64,000 nt of DNA from Leptotrichia trevisanii DSM 22070 (GTDB lineage: Bacteria > Fusobacteriota > Fusobacteriia > Fusobacteriales > Leptotrichiaceae): contig NZ_AXVL01000018.1 of the NCBI RefSeq assembly GCF_000482505.1, forward strand, positions 1-64,000, read 5' to 3'. The position numbers and the translations under genes are program-made. This document shows, piece by piece, positions 50,774 to 60,700 of the stretch (within the stretch, counting starts at the first letter, position 1; each line of letters starts with the position of its first letter). The notes below the pieces were generated by a model. The model was not told the DNA's origin. It was given only the letters and a program-made list of their open reading frames with translations, and ran no database searches.

Positions 50774-51373
50774 ATGGAAATTAGCGTTAATAGAAATTAT
50801 GGAACAGATGACGTTATGAAATGTATGGAAGATGCAACTGATAGAGCTGTAAATGCACAAGCTGAAAAAAGTTTATTCCTTGGAGAATATAAAGAACGAA
50901 TTATAAAGGCTCTTACTTTTGATGAGATAAAGGAAAAAGGGATTTATTATGAAATAGAAGAGGCTTTGGAAAATAAAGATGTGGCAAAAATGGTAATTTC
51001 ACGTCACGCAGACTTTGATGATATAAAAAAATATATTGAAATAGCTAAAAAGAAGAAGATACCATATAAAATGATAGATAATCTAGTCTGTTCAGGGCAA
51101 ATAGCACTTGTAGTGGTGGCAAAGGACGCAATTACACATGAAGCTGGAGATGAAATTGTGGTAACATCAAAATTGGAGATGTGCCATCTGAAACATTTGC
51201 CGGATGTATATTATGAGGCGATGGAAAGTGCAATTTGTGATTTTCATATGGATATTATAAATAAAGAAATGCCAGAATATGCAAAAAATTATAAAGAATT
51301 AACTTTTATGGATAAACTATTTGGATCAAGATGTCCGATATGTCAGAAATTAGGAGGAAAAAAACGTGGTTGA
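50774..51373 (+). CDS. YueI-family protein (DUF1694)
   Basis: 199 aa. [20 protein letters not shown], then [20 protein letters not shown] and [20 protein letters not shown] fit the YueI/DUF1694 family. Function unknown. It adds a C-terminal [11 protein letters not shown] pair of Cys. Overlaps murA by eight bases. Confidence 0.72.
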   Translation: MEISVNRNYGTDDVMKCMEDATDRAVNAQAEKSLFLGEYKERIIKALTFDEIKEKGIYYEIEEALENKDVAKMVISRHADFDDIKKYIEIAKKKKIPYKMIDNLVCSGQIALVVVAKDAITHEAGDEIVVTSKLEMCHLKHLPDVYYEAMESAICDFHMDIINKEMPEYAKNYKELTFMDKLFGSRCPICQKLGGKKRG

Positions 51374-52634
51374 TGGATTTAGAATAAAAGGAAAGACACC
51401 TTTGAACGGTGTAATTAAAGTAAGTGGAGCAAAAAATGCAGCCCTTCCAATAATTATCGCAACACTTGTTGCCAAAGGAGAATATATTTTAAGAAATGTT
51501 CCAAATTTACGTGATATAAGAGTAACAATGAGATTACTTGAAGATTTGGGAATGCAAACTGAAAAACTAGATGATAACACTTACAGAATAATAAACAATG
51601 GATTTAAAAGAAACGAAGCAAGTTATGAAATTGTAAAGCAAATGAGAGCATCATTTTTAGTAATGGGGCCTATGATTGCGAATTTGGATGAAACTGTCGT
51701 TTCGTTGCCTGGAGGATGTGCGATTGGTTCACGTCCAGTTGATTTACATTTAAAAGGTTTTGAAATGTTAGGTGCTGAGATTACAAGGGTTCACGGATAT
51801 ATTCACGCAAAATCAGATAATTTAAAAGGTGCTGAAATTCCTTTAGGTTTCCCAAGTGTTGGAGCTACACAGAATATTATGATGGCAGCGGTAAAAACAC
51901 CTGGAAAAACTGTTATTTCAAATGCGGCAAGAGAGCCTGAAATTGTTGATTTAGGAAACTTCTTGAATAAAATGGGAGCTAAAATTACAGGACTTGGTAC
52001 ACCAAATATTGAAATTGAAGGAGTTGAAGAACTTCACGCTGTGGAATATTCAATTATGCCAGATAGAATTGAGGCAGGAACTTATGTAATTGCTTCATTA
52101 GTAACAGAAGGGGATTTAAAAATACAGGACGCAAGACTTGAAGATTTGGGAGTTTTCAAATCAGAATTGGAAGCTATGGGAGTAAAATTTGAGCAAAATG
52201 GAGATATTTTGACTGTAATAGGAAAAGCAAAAGACTTGAAACCATCAAAAATAAAAACATTGCCACATCCTGGATTCCCAACAGATATGCAGCCTCAAAT
52301 GATGCTGCTTCAAACCCTTGTAAATGGTGGAAGCTCAATGGAAGAAACTGTATTTGAAAATAGATTCATGCACGTGCCTGAATTTAACAGAATGGGAGCA
52401 GATATTACCATAAGACATGGAGTAGCCTTTATAAATGGAGGGCTTCCGTTAACAGGTGCAGAAGTGATGTCTTCAGACTTGAGAGCGGGAGCGGCACTGG
52501 TTTTAGCAGCACTTGCAGCAGATGGTGAAACAATTGTAAACAGAGTTTACCATATAGACAGAGGATATGATAAATTGGAACTAAAATTAAATACAGTTGG
52601 TGCTCAAATTGAAAGAGTTAAACTAGATATTTAA
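51366..52634 (+). CDS. murA: UDP-N-acetylglucosamine 1-carboxyvinyltransferase
   Basis: 422 aa from GTG at 51,366 (SD AGGAGG). [20 protein letters not shown] at the start, the catalytic Cys118 in [20 protein letters not shown], and [20 protein letters not shown] near the end. First step of peptidoglycan synthesis, target of fosfomycin. Cys at the PEP site is present, so fosfomycin sensitivity is expected for the enzyme. Confidence 0.95.
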   Translation: MVDGFRIKGKTPLNGVIKVSGAKNAALPIIIATLVAKGEYILRNVPNLRDIRVTMRLLEDLGMQTEKLDDNTYRIINNGFKRNEASYEIVKQMRASFLVMGPMIANLDETVVSLPGGCAIGSRPVDLHLKGFEMLGAEITRVHGYIHAKSDNLKGAEIPLGFPSVGATQNIMMAAVKTPGKTVISNAAREPEIVDLGNFLNKMGAKITGLGTPNIEIEGVEELHAVEYSIMPDRIEAGTYVIASLVTEGDLKIQDARLEDLGVFKSELEAMGVKFEQNGDILTVIGKAKDLKPSKIKTLPHPGFPTDMQPQMMLLQTLVNGGSSMEETVFENRFMHVPEFNRMGADITIRHGVAFINGGLPLTGAEVMSSDLRAGAALVLAALAADGETIVNRVYHIDRGYDKLELKLNTVGAQIERVKLDI

Positions 52635-52660
52635 TAGAATATAATATTTTAAAATCATTA

Positions 52661-52690
52661 AAAGTCCTTAAAGTTATGAGGACTTTTTTT
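52661..52690 (+). terminator. murA terminator
   Basis: AAAGTCCT...AGGACTTT with a T run, 30 bases past the stop. Confidence 0.8.
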
Positions 52691-52764
52691 GTTTCTATTT
52701 TTTAAATAGAGTTTAGTATCAACCCAGAATTTCTATTATTTAAAATAAAATACATCATTTAGAC

Positions 52765-52792
52765 TTGAAAAGTGAAAAAAGTGTCGTATAAT
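52765..52792 (+). promoter_or_regulatory. fucO promoter
   Basis: TTGAAA (52,765-52,770), 16-nt spacer, TATAAT (52,787-52,792). Confidence 0.6.
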
Positions 52793-52844
52793 TAAAGTAG
52801 AAATGTTTATTAAAAAAATATAAATTTGAAAAGAGGTAGAAAAA

Positions 52845-53993
52845 ATGGCACAAAGAATTATTTTAAATGAAATTTCATATCATGGTTTCGGAGCAATAAA
52901 CCATATTGGAGATGAAGTGAAGAAAAATAAATTCAAAAAAGCGTTTATATGTACAGATAAGGGGCTTTTAAAATTTGGTGGAGTGTCAAAAATTACAGAT
53001 TTGCTGGATAAGGAAAATTTAGAATATGAAGTTTTTTCTGATATTCAGCCGAATCCGACTATTGAAAATGTAAAAGATGGTGTTGAAAAATACAAATCTT
53101 CAGGTGCTGACTATATTATTGCGATTGGTGGAGGTTCACCAATGGATACTGCAAAGGCGATTGCCATTATTATAAATAATCCTGAATTTGCAGATGTACG
53201 AAGCCTTGAGGGTGTTGCTGATACTAAAAATAGATGCGTACCAATTATCGCTGTTGCGACAACAGCGGGAACTGCTGCAGAAGTTACAATTAACTATGTA
53301 ATCACAGATGTTGAAAAAGACAGAAAATTTGTCTGTGTAGATCCCCACGATTTACCAATTATAGCAATTGTTGATCCAGCGATGATGATGAGCATGCCAA
53401 AAGAACTGACTGCTGCGACTGGACTGGATGCTTTAACTCATGCAATTGAAGGCTTTACGACAAAAGCGGCTTGGGAAATGACGGATATGTTCCATTTGAA
53501 AGCTATCGAACTAATTGCAAAATATTTGAGAAGTGCTGTGAATAATGAACCTGAAGGACGTGAAAAAATGGCACTGGCTTCATATATAGCTGGAATGGGA
53601 TTTTCAAATGTGGGACTTGGAATTGTACATTCTATGGCTCATCCATTGGGAGCATTTTATGGAACTCCGCATGGAATTGCAAATGCGATAATTCTTCCAA
53701 CTGTAATGGAATACAATGCTGAATTTACTGGAGAAAAATTTAGAGATATTGCAAAAGCATTTGGTGTAAAACATACAAGAAAAATGTCGCCAGAAGAATA
53801 TAGAAAAGCTGCGATTGATAAAGTAAGGGAACTGGCAAACGATGTTGGAATCCCAGACAACTTAAAAGGAATTATGGATATAAAGGATTTGGACTTTATT
53901 GCTGAATCTGCATTAAATGACGTTTGTACAGGTGGAAATCCACGAGATACAAATTTAGAAGATATAAAAGAATTGTATAAGAAATTATTATAA
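52845..53993 (+). CDS. fucO: Iron-containing alcohol dehydrogenase, lactaldehyde reductase type
   Basis: 382 aa. GGGSPMDTAKAIAIIINNPE binds NAD; metal ligands in the D/H set DPAMMMSMP, TGLDALTHAIEGF, GIVHSMAHPLGAFYGTPHGI. Closest in layout to FucO (L-1,2-propanediol from lactaldehyde). No fucose genes are adjacent, so a broader alcohol/aldehyde role is possible. Confidence 0.85.
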   Translation: MAQRIILNEISYHGFGAINHIGDEVKKNKFKKAFICTDKGLLKFGGVSKITDLLDKENLEYEVFSDIQPNPTIENVKDGVEKYKSSGADYIIAIGGGSPMDTAKAIAIIINNPEFADVRSLEGVADTKNRCVPIIAVATTAGTAAEVTINYVITDVEKDRKFVCVDPHDLPIIAIVDPAMMMSMPKELTAATGLDALTHAIEGFTTKAAWEMTDMFHLKAIELIAKYLRSAVNNEPEGREKMALASYIAGMGFSNVGLGIVHSMAHPLGAFYGTPHGIANAIILPTVMEYNAEFTGEKFRDIAKAFGVKHTRKMSPEEYRKAAIDKVRELANDVGIPDNLKGIMDIKDLDFIAESALNDVCTGGNPRDTNLEDIKELYKKLL

Positions 53994-54006
53994 TTAAATT
54001 ATCAAC

Positions 54007-54125
54007 GTCGTGATTTTTTGGAAATAAAAATTACTGTTTGAGCGAAGCGAGTTTAATTTTTGTTTTCAAAAAATGCTTAGACAAGCCGGGTTTGCAAAGG
54101 GGATGGCGACTGTTCCCCTTTGCTT
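54007..54125 (+). repeat. Dispersed intergenic repeat, family 2, copy 1
   Basis: About 120 bases, closely similar to 57,449-57,576. Shared blocks include CGTGATTTTTTGGAAATAAA, TGTTTGAGCGAAG and AAAAAATGCTTAGACAAGCC, ending in the hairpin GCAAAGGGG/CCCCTTTGC (54,094-54,123) that may end the fucO transcript. Confidence 0.8.
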
Positions 54126-54250
54126 AAAAAAAAGAAAAAATATATAAATTATTGGAAAAATATTCATTAATAATAATTCATTTTATAAAACTAAAAAATA
54201 ATTGTTTATCTAAATATTAAAGAAAATAAAAAAATATATTTTGATGTTTT

Positions 54251-54979
54251 TTATTTATACAAATTCTCAACATATTCACTTCTTCTTCCATTTTCATCAT
54301 AAACAAAAATTGGCATTTCAATAGAAAATCCTTTCTTTGCGTCTTTTATTGCTTCTAAAAGGCAAATTTTTGAATTTTCATTCCATTTTGTATAGCAGTT
54401 TTTCATTCGTTTTGGTTCTAAATTGTATTTTTGTAAAAGTGATAGAACTTCTGCTAGGCGTTTACTTCGGAATACGATTGAGAAACTACCCATATTTTTT
54501 AATAAGTAAGAAGAAATTTTTATTATTTCTTCAAGTGTCAAATTGATATTATGCCTTGCATTTGCTAGCTGCTCTAAATCGTTTGTCTGGGAAATGTCGC
54601 CAGTAAATTCAAAATACGGAGGGTTTGTAATGATTGTATCAAATTCATCACGAGAAAAAATATTTTTGTAATTTTTAACATCCTCATTTATTATCTGAAT
54701 CTGATTTTCAAAGTTGTTATTTTCAATATTTCTTTTTGCAATTTCTGCCATTGTTTCTTGTAATTCTATACCTGTGATTTGTGCTTTTGAGCGTTGTGCC
54801 AGAAGTAATGCGATAATTCCGCTGCCAGTGCCAATATCAAGAATTTTTTTAGTTTTCCGGTTAATTTTTACAAAATCAGAAAGTAAAACAGAATCAAGCG
54901 TGAAGTTTTGAAAGTCGTTTCGCTGAATGATTTTCATATTTTTTATTGGAGTGATTGTTTCTTCTCCAGTTTTTTTCAT
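54251..54979 (-). CDS. tRNA1(Val) (adenine37-N6)-methyltransferase-like
   Basis: 242 aa. SAM motif DIGTGSGIIALLLAQRS, acidic motif GIELQETMAEIAKRN, catalytic NPPYFEF. N-terminal part QRNDFQNFTLDSVLLSDFVK is typical of the YfiC/TrmN6 family (COG4123). Modifies tRNA or a related base. Confidence 0.82.
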   Translation of the reverse strand: MKKTGEETITPIKNMKIIQRNDFQNFTLDSVLLSDFVKINRKTKKILDIGTGSGIIALLLAQRSKAQITGIELQETMAEIAKRNIENNNFENQIQIINEDVKNYKNIFSRDEFDTIITNPPYFEFTGDISQTNDLEQLANARHNINLTLEEIIKISSYLLKNMGSFSIVFRSKRLAEVLSLLQKYNLEPKRMKNCYTKWNENSKICLLEAIKDAKKGFSIEMPIFVYDENGRRSEYVENLYK

Positions 54980-55096
54980 AAAATGTAGCTCCTTTTTTTA
55001 TACTAAATTTTTTTAAATGTTGCATTTTTAATATTCCAATTTATGATAAAAATAAATGCGGAAATTAATTCCGCAATTAAAATTTATAAATATTTT

Positions 55097-55816
55097 TTAT
55101 AGTTCTCCAGCGTAGTTGTGATGAACTTTTTGGACATCATCGTCATTTTCCAGAGTGTCAATTAATTTTCTTAATTTTTGCAAGTCTTCTTCACCAAGAG
55201 TGTCAACTTCGATAGATGGCAAATATTGAATATCTGCTTCAAGCAAAGTGTATCCTGCGTTTCTTAAAGCATCTGCTACTGCGTCAAAGTTCGCTGTTTC
55301 AGTTGTGATATAATAACTATCTTCTAGAGTTTCCATATCTTCCATTCCAGCTTCAAGTGCCACTTCCATTAGTGCTTCTTCATCAATATCATCAGTTTTT
55401 TCAATAATGATTTCGCCTTTTCTTCCGAACATATATGAAACTGATCCAGAAACTCCAAGGTTTCCGCCATTTCTATCAAAAGCCATTTTTACAGATGAAG
55501 CAGTTCTGTTTTTGTTATCTGTAAGAGCTTCTACAATGATTGCAACTCCCGCAGGGCCATAACCTTCATAATTTAATGTTTCAAAGGCTGTTGAACCGTC
55601 AGTTCCAGCTCCTTTCTTGATTGCTCTGTTAATGTTGTCATTAGGCATATTAATTGCCTTTGCTTTTTCGATTGCATGTTTTAGGGCAACGTTAAATTCA
55701 GGATTTTCTCCGCCTCTTGCTGCCACTGTTATAAGTCTGACAAGTTTTGTGAATGATGCGGCTCTTTTTTTATCCTGTGCTTCCTTACGCCCAGCTATTG
55801 TACCATGTCTTCCCAT
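55097..55816 (-). CDS. YebC/PmpR-family protein
   Basis: 239 aa. MGRHGTIAGRKEAQDKKRAA, SFTKLVRLITVAARGGENPE, MPNDNINRAIKKGAGTDGS and YEGYGPAGVAIIVEALTDNK are diagnostic. Members act as transcription factors or as helpers of translation at proline stretches. Monocistronic, SD AGGAGG. Confidence 0.93.
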   Translation of the reverse strand: MGRHGTIAGRKEAQDKKRAASFTKLVRLITVAARGGENPEFNVALKHAIEKAKAINMPNDNINRAIKKGAGTDGSTAFETLNYEGYGPAGVAIIVEALTDNKNRTASSVKMAFDRNGGNLGVSGSVSYMFGRKGEIIIEKTDDIDEEALMEVALEAGMEDMETLEDSYYITTETANFDAVADALRNAGYTLLEADIQYLPSIEVDTLGEEDLQKLRKLIDTLENDDDVQKVHHNYAGEL

Positions 55817-55977
55817 TTTTTCCTCCTAAATTAATTATATGAAAAATTATATCATAAAAAAAAAGTCTAATCAATGGGGAAATTAAAGGAAATTTTGAGA
55901 AATATATTTAAAAAGCAATTTCTTGGCTTGAATTAAAGTTCGTTTGTATATTGCTAATTTTTATTTATAAATTTTAA

Positions 55978-56005
55978 TTGACTTTTTTAGAAAAAGTGCT
56001 ATGAT
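55978..56005 (+). promoter_or_regulatory. Aldolase promoter
   Basis: TTGACT (55,978-55,983), 16-nt spacer, TATGAT (56,000-56,005). Confidence 0.65.
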
Positions 56006-56062
56006 AAAGATAGAGATAAAAAGTTTGTAAATCAAATTATTTTAATTTAGGAGGGATTTACG

Positions 56063-56947
56063 ATGAAAGAAAGATTGGAAAAAATGAGAAATGGAAAAGG
56101 ATTTATTGCAGCATTGGATCAAAGTGGAGGAAGCACTCCGAAAGCATTGAAATTGTATGGAATTGACGAAAGTGAGTATTCAAATGATGCAGAGATGTTT
56201 GACTTGATTCATAAAATGAGAACTAGAATTATAAAAAGTCCAGCATTTAACGATACAAAAATTTTGGGTGCTATTTTATTTGAGCAAACTATGGATAGAA
56301 AAATTGATGGAAAATATACAGCAGATTTCTTGTGGGAAGAAAAGAAAGTTTTGCCATTCTTGAAAGTTGACAAAGGACTTGAAGAATTAGAAGATGGGGT
56401 TCAAACAATGAAACCGATGCCAGAATTGGATGACCTTTTGAAAAGAGCAAATGAAAGACATATTTTTGGAACAAAAATGCGTTCTGTTATAAAAAAGGCA
56501 TCTCCAGCTGGAATTGCAAAAGTTGTAGATCAGCAGTTTGAAATTGCAAACAAAATTATTGCAGCAGGGCTTATTCCAATAATTGAACCAGAAGTGGATA
56601 TTCACAATGTTGATAAAGCAGAATGTGAAACAATATTAAAAAATGAAATTAAAAAGCATCTTGATAAATTGCCTGAAACTTCAAATGTTATGTTAAAAGT
56701 AACATTGCCAACAGTTGAAAACTTTTATGAAGATTTGACAAAACATCCAAGAGTTGTAAGAGTAGTAGCATTATCAGGAGGTTACCCAAGAGAAAAAGCA
56801 AATGAAATTCTTTCAAAAAATAAAGGAATAATCGCAAGTTTCTCAAGAGCATTAACTGAAGGATTGTCAGCACAGCAAAGTGATGAAGAATTTAACAAAA
56901 CTTTAGAAGCAACAATCGAAGGAATTTACGAGGCTTCAGTAAAATAA
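56063..56947 (+). CDS. fda: Fructose-bisphosphate aldolase, class I
   Basis: 294 aa. [53 protein letters not shown] and [16 protein letters not shown] match the short bacterial class I (Schiff base) aldolase of staphylococci. Cleaves fructose 1,6-bisphosphate in glycolysis without a metal. SD AGGAGG; single gene. Confidence 0.93.
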   Translation: MKERLEKMRNGKGFIAALDQSGGSTPKALKLYGIDESEYSNDAEMFDLIHKMRTRIIKSPAFNDTKILGAILFEQTMDRKIDGKYTADFLWEEKKVLPFLKVDKGLEELEDGVQTMKPMPELDDLLKRANERHIFGTKMRSVIKKASPAGIAKVVDQQFEIANKIIAAGLIPIIEPEVDIHNVDKAECETILKNEIKKHLDKLPETSNVMLKVTLPTVENFYEDLTKHPRVVRVVALSGGYPREKANEILSKNKGIIASFSRALTEGLSAQQSDEEFNKTLEATIEGIYEASVK

Positions 56948-56976
56948 TTTTGTATAAAAAATAAATTGAATATAAG

Positions 56977-57015
56977 AACTGGCTTGTTTTAAGGAAGATG
57001 AGTCAGTTTTTATTT
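56977..57015 (+). terminator. Aldolase terminator
   Basis: AACTGGCT (56,977-56,984) pairs with AGTCAGTT (57,001-57,008) with one G-U pair, then TTTATTTTT. Confidence 0.7.
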
Positions 57016-57188
57016 TTGGAAATTGTATTGCTAAAATATTGTAAAAATTATATAATAAAGTTGATTTATTTAAATTAAATTTATTCTTTGTAATCAGCAA
57101 TTAAGTTGATTTCTAAATTTTTTTATATTTTTTTGTTAATAACAGTTTTTACTATTTTTACTTATGTTTTTTCTCTTTATATTTTCGC

Positions 57189-57374
57189 AGGATTGCTCAT
57201 TGCCGCAAATCCTTATCTTGCAGTAAAGGTTTATCCTGATAATTAAAATTGCGGCAAGATTGCTACGCAATACCTATGGCTAGACTACGACTTTTATTTG
57301 CCCAACTCCGAAACTCCTCCTTTTAGTCGTCAAACAGTCGTAGTTGAACAAATAAAAGCTCTGTCGGTTTATTA
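57189..57374 (+). repeat. Dispersed intergenic repeat, family 1, copy 1
   Basis: About 185 bases with a relative at 62,240. Shared: CGCAAATCCTTATCTTGCAG, TAAAGGTTT, GGCAAGATTGCTACGCAAT and CCTATGGCTAG. Internal complementary pieces (TTGCCGCAA/TTGCGGCAA) allow stems. The gap 56,948-57,725 otherwise holds only family 2 copy 2 and no gene. Confidence 0.75.
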
Positions 57375-57448
57375 AAATTAAAAAAGTTTATTTTGTTATA
57401 ATCTAAACCTTTTTAATAAAATTACCTGTTATGATTAAACTAAAAAGT

Positions 57449-57576
57449 GTCGTGATTTTTTGGAAATAAAATCGACTGTTTGAGCGAAGTTTTACGTAGC
57501 GAGTTTCGATTTTGTTTTCAAAAAATGCTTAGACAAGCCGGGATTGTAAAGGGGATGGCGATTGATCCCCTTTACG
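57449..57576 (+). repeat. Dispersed intergenic repeat, family 2, copy 2
   Basis: Like 54,007-54,125 but with an extra TTTTACGTAG inside (57,490). The final hairpin GTAAAGGGG/CCCCTTTAC differs from copy 1 by a paired change (C-G to T-A), so the stem is conserved. Confidence 0.8.
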
Positions 57577-57725
57577 TAAAATATAAATTAATAGAAAATT
57601 TTTATTAACTAAAATAATTAAAAAAAAATCAAGAAAATAACTTAGTGAAAAGATTTGAGAATAGAAGTTGATTTAAAGCTATTTGATAAAAAATAGAAAA
57701 AGAAATAGGGGGTATAGATAGAAAA

Positions 57726-60700
57726 ATGAGTACGAAGTATTTGAAGGTTAAGCCATCAGAAGATTTTTTTAGAAAATATGGAATTAAGAATTTTGAGATT
57801 GAGTATGTTAATCTGTTTTCTAGGAAAAGGGAGATGGAGATATTTATAAAAGTGAATAGTCTGGTTGCACATAGTGAGATACAGGACTTGAGGCAACTGC
57901 TTTATAAGAGTTTTGAGAATGGGTTGAAATTGAAGATTAAGATGGATGTTAATCCTGAGTTGATACAGAAGGATGTTGTTGGGTTTGTAAAATTTGCGAT
58001 TGAGAATTATAAGCATGAGAGCAAGAGATATCAGTATATTTTTGCAAGTTATGAAGTGGAAAGTTTGGAAAGTACGGTGTTTATAAAATTACCATCGCAC
58101 CATTTGATAGAAGAGGCAAGAAGAACTGAGGCAAAGGAAGAACTTACAAGAAAAATTTATGAATGTATGGACAATTCGATAAAAATTGAGTTTGTAAATG
58201 GAGATTTTGAGGAAGTGAAGGCTAAGATTAAGGCTCAAAATGAATTAAATTCGGTAAAGGCAAGTGAACTTCCAAAGTATGAAAATGCTAGTGTAAGTAA
58301 TGGTAATGGCAGCAAATATGGAGGAAATGGAAATTTTAATAATGGAAATAATGGAAACGGTTATTCAAATGGCGGGAATGCTAATGGAGGCAACAATAAA
58401 GGTAATTACAAATGGAAAAAAATTCCTGATTTAGATGCTATGTCGTTTTCTACACTTGATATTTTGAACAATGGCGATGATGTGGCACTAGAAGGAAAAA
58501 TTTTTAATGTGGATATGAAGGAAACTAAAAATGGGAAGTTAATGTGTGATTTTATGATTACAGATTATACAGATTCTGTTAGCTGTAGAATATTTTTTAA
58601 CACGGATGAGGATATTAAGGTAAAACTTGGGGAATGGGTAAAGGTTACTGGAAGTTTTGAGGCGGATATGTATAGTGGGGAAAAATATGTCAGAACTCAA
58701 AGAGTGGAAGTTATTGAATCTAAAGATGTGAAAAAAGAGGACAACGCTCCGAAAAAAAGAATAGAACTTCATGCACATACGAATATGAGTGAAATGAGCG
58801 GAGTTATGTCAATCAAGGATTATGCGAAAAGGGCTAAAGAATTTGGACATAGTGGGATTGCTGTGACAGATTATGGAGTAGTGCATTCATTTCCGTTTGC
58901 GTTTAAGGAGGCAAATGAGGATTTTAAAGTTATTTTTGGGATGGAGGCGTATGTAGTTGATGACGAACAGGACTTGATTACCAATCCTAAGGATAAGATG
59001 ATTGAAGATGAAATTTATGTTGTATTCGATATTGAAACGACAGGATTTGATCCGTTTAATGACAAGATAATTGAAATTGGGGCTGTGAAAATGCGTGGAA
59101 GGGAAATTATTGGAGAATTTTCTGAATTTGTAAATCCTGAAATTCCAATTCCTCCAAAAATAACAGAACTTACAACGATTACTGATGAAATGGTTGCAAA
59201 TGCTGAAAAAATAGAAACTGTACTTCCAAGATTTCTAGAATTTTGTACCGATACAACGGTAGTTGCCCACAATGCGAAATTTGACGTGGGATTTATCAAG
59301 CAAAAAACTATTGAGCAAGGGCTTGAGTATTCTCCGAGCGTAATTGATACGTTGCCTTTGGCTAGAACATTGCTTCCTGATTCGAGAGGATATGGACTTG
59401 CTAATTTGGTAAAATATTTTGGGATTACGCTTGAAACTCACCATAGGGCTGTTGATGATGCGAAGGCTACTGCGGAAGTTTTTCAGAAATTTTTAAATAT
59501 GATTTTAAGTAAAGGGATTTTGAAATTGATTGAGATTAATACGGATTTACAGCCAAATATTCAAAATTCTGAAACATTGAACACTATGATTCTGGTAAAA
59601 AATCAGGCGGGACTTCGGGACTTGTACGAGCTTGTATCACGTTCCAACATAGAATTTTTTGGAATGAGAAGACCTAGAATACCGAAAACTCTGTTAAACA
59701 GCATGAGGGAAAATCTGTTAATTGCAAGTTCTGCTTCGGCTTCTGAAAGAAATAAGGGAGAACTTGTAAATCTTTATTTACGTGGGGCGGAAAAAGATGA
59801 TATTGAGGAAAAAGCGAGATTTTATGATTATATTGAGATTCATCCACATACAAACTATGCTGACATGGTGGAAAGAACGAGCAAGGAAATTGAAAGTTAC
59901 GATATAATAAAGGAAATGAACAAGTATTTTTACGAACTTGGAAAAAGTCAGAATAAAATTGTAGTTGCCACAGGGGATGCACATTATCTTGAAGAGCGTG
60001 AAGCAATTAACAGGAATGTTCTTCTTTTGGGAAGCGGAACGATGTGGAAAACTGAAACTTCGGAGGGAGTTAGAGGATATGAGTTTTTTGACAGAAAATT
60101 GTATTTTAAAACTACCGAAGAAATGTTGGAGGCATTTAATTATCTGGGAGAAGAAGCGGCTCAGGAAGTTGTTGTGGAAAATACGCATAAAATTAGTGAT
60201 ATGATAGAACAGGTGCATCCAATCCCAACTGGATTCTATCCGCCGAAAATTGACGGAGCAGAAGATGAAGTAAGGGAAATGACTTATAAGAAACTTGAGG
60301 AACTTTATGGGGAAAACATTGATGAGAGCCTGAAGGAAAGAGTGGAAAAGGAGCTTAATTCGATTATTCAAAATGGATTTGCAGTGCTTTATCTGATTGC
60401 ACAGAAACTTGTGCATAAATCGGTGGATGCAGGTTATCTTGTAGGTTCACGTGGTTCGGTTGGATCTTCAATAGTTGCCTATCTTATGGGAATTACCGAA
60501 GTGAACGGACTTTATCCACACTACAGATGTCCTAAATGTAAGCATACGGAATTTATGAACGAGGAAGGAAGTGGAGTTGACTATCCTGACAAAACTTGTC
60601 CAGAATGTGGTACAAAATATATAAAAGATGGACACGCCATCCCATTTGAAGTATTTATGGGATTTAATGGAGATAAGGTGCCAGATATTGACTTGAACTT

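Noticed and set aside
59778-60416. Long minus-strand open frame opposite polC
   Set aside because: It lies fully inside the polC coding region, has Ile/Phe/His-rich composition typical of the reverse of this gene, and no SD.
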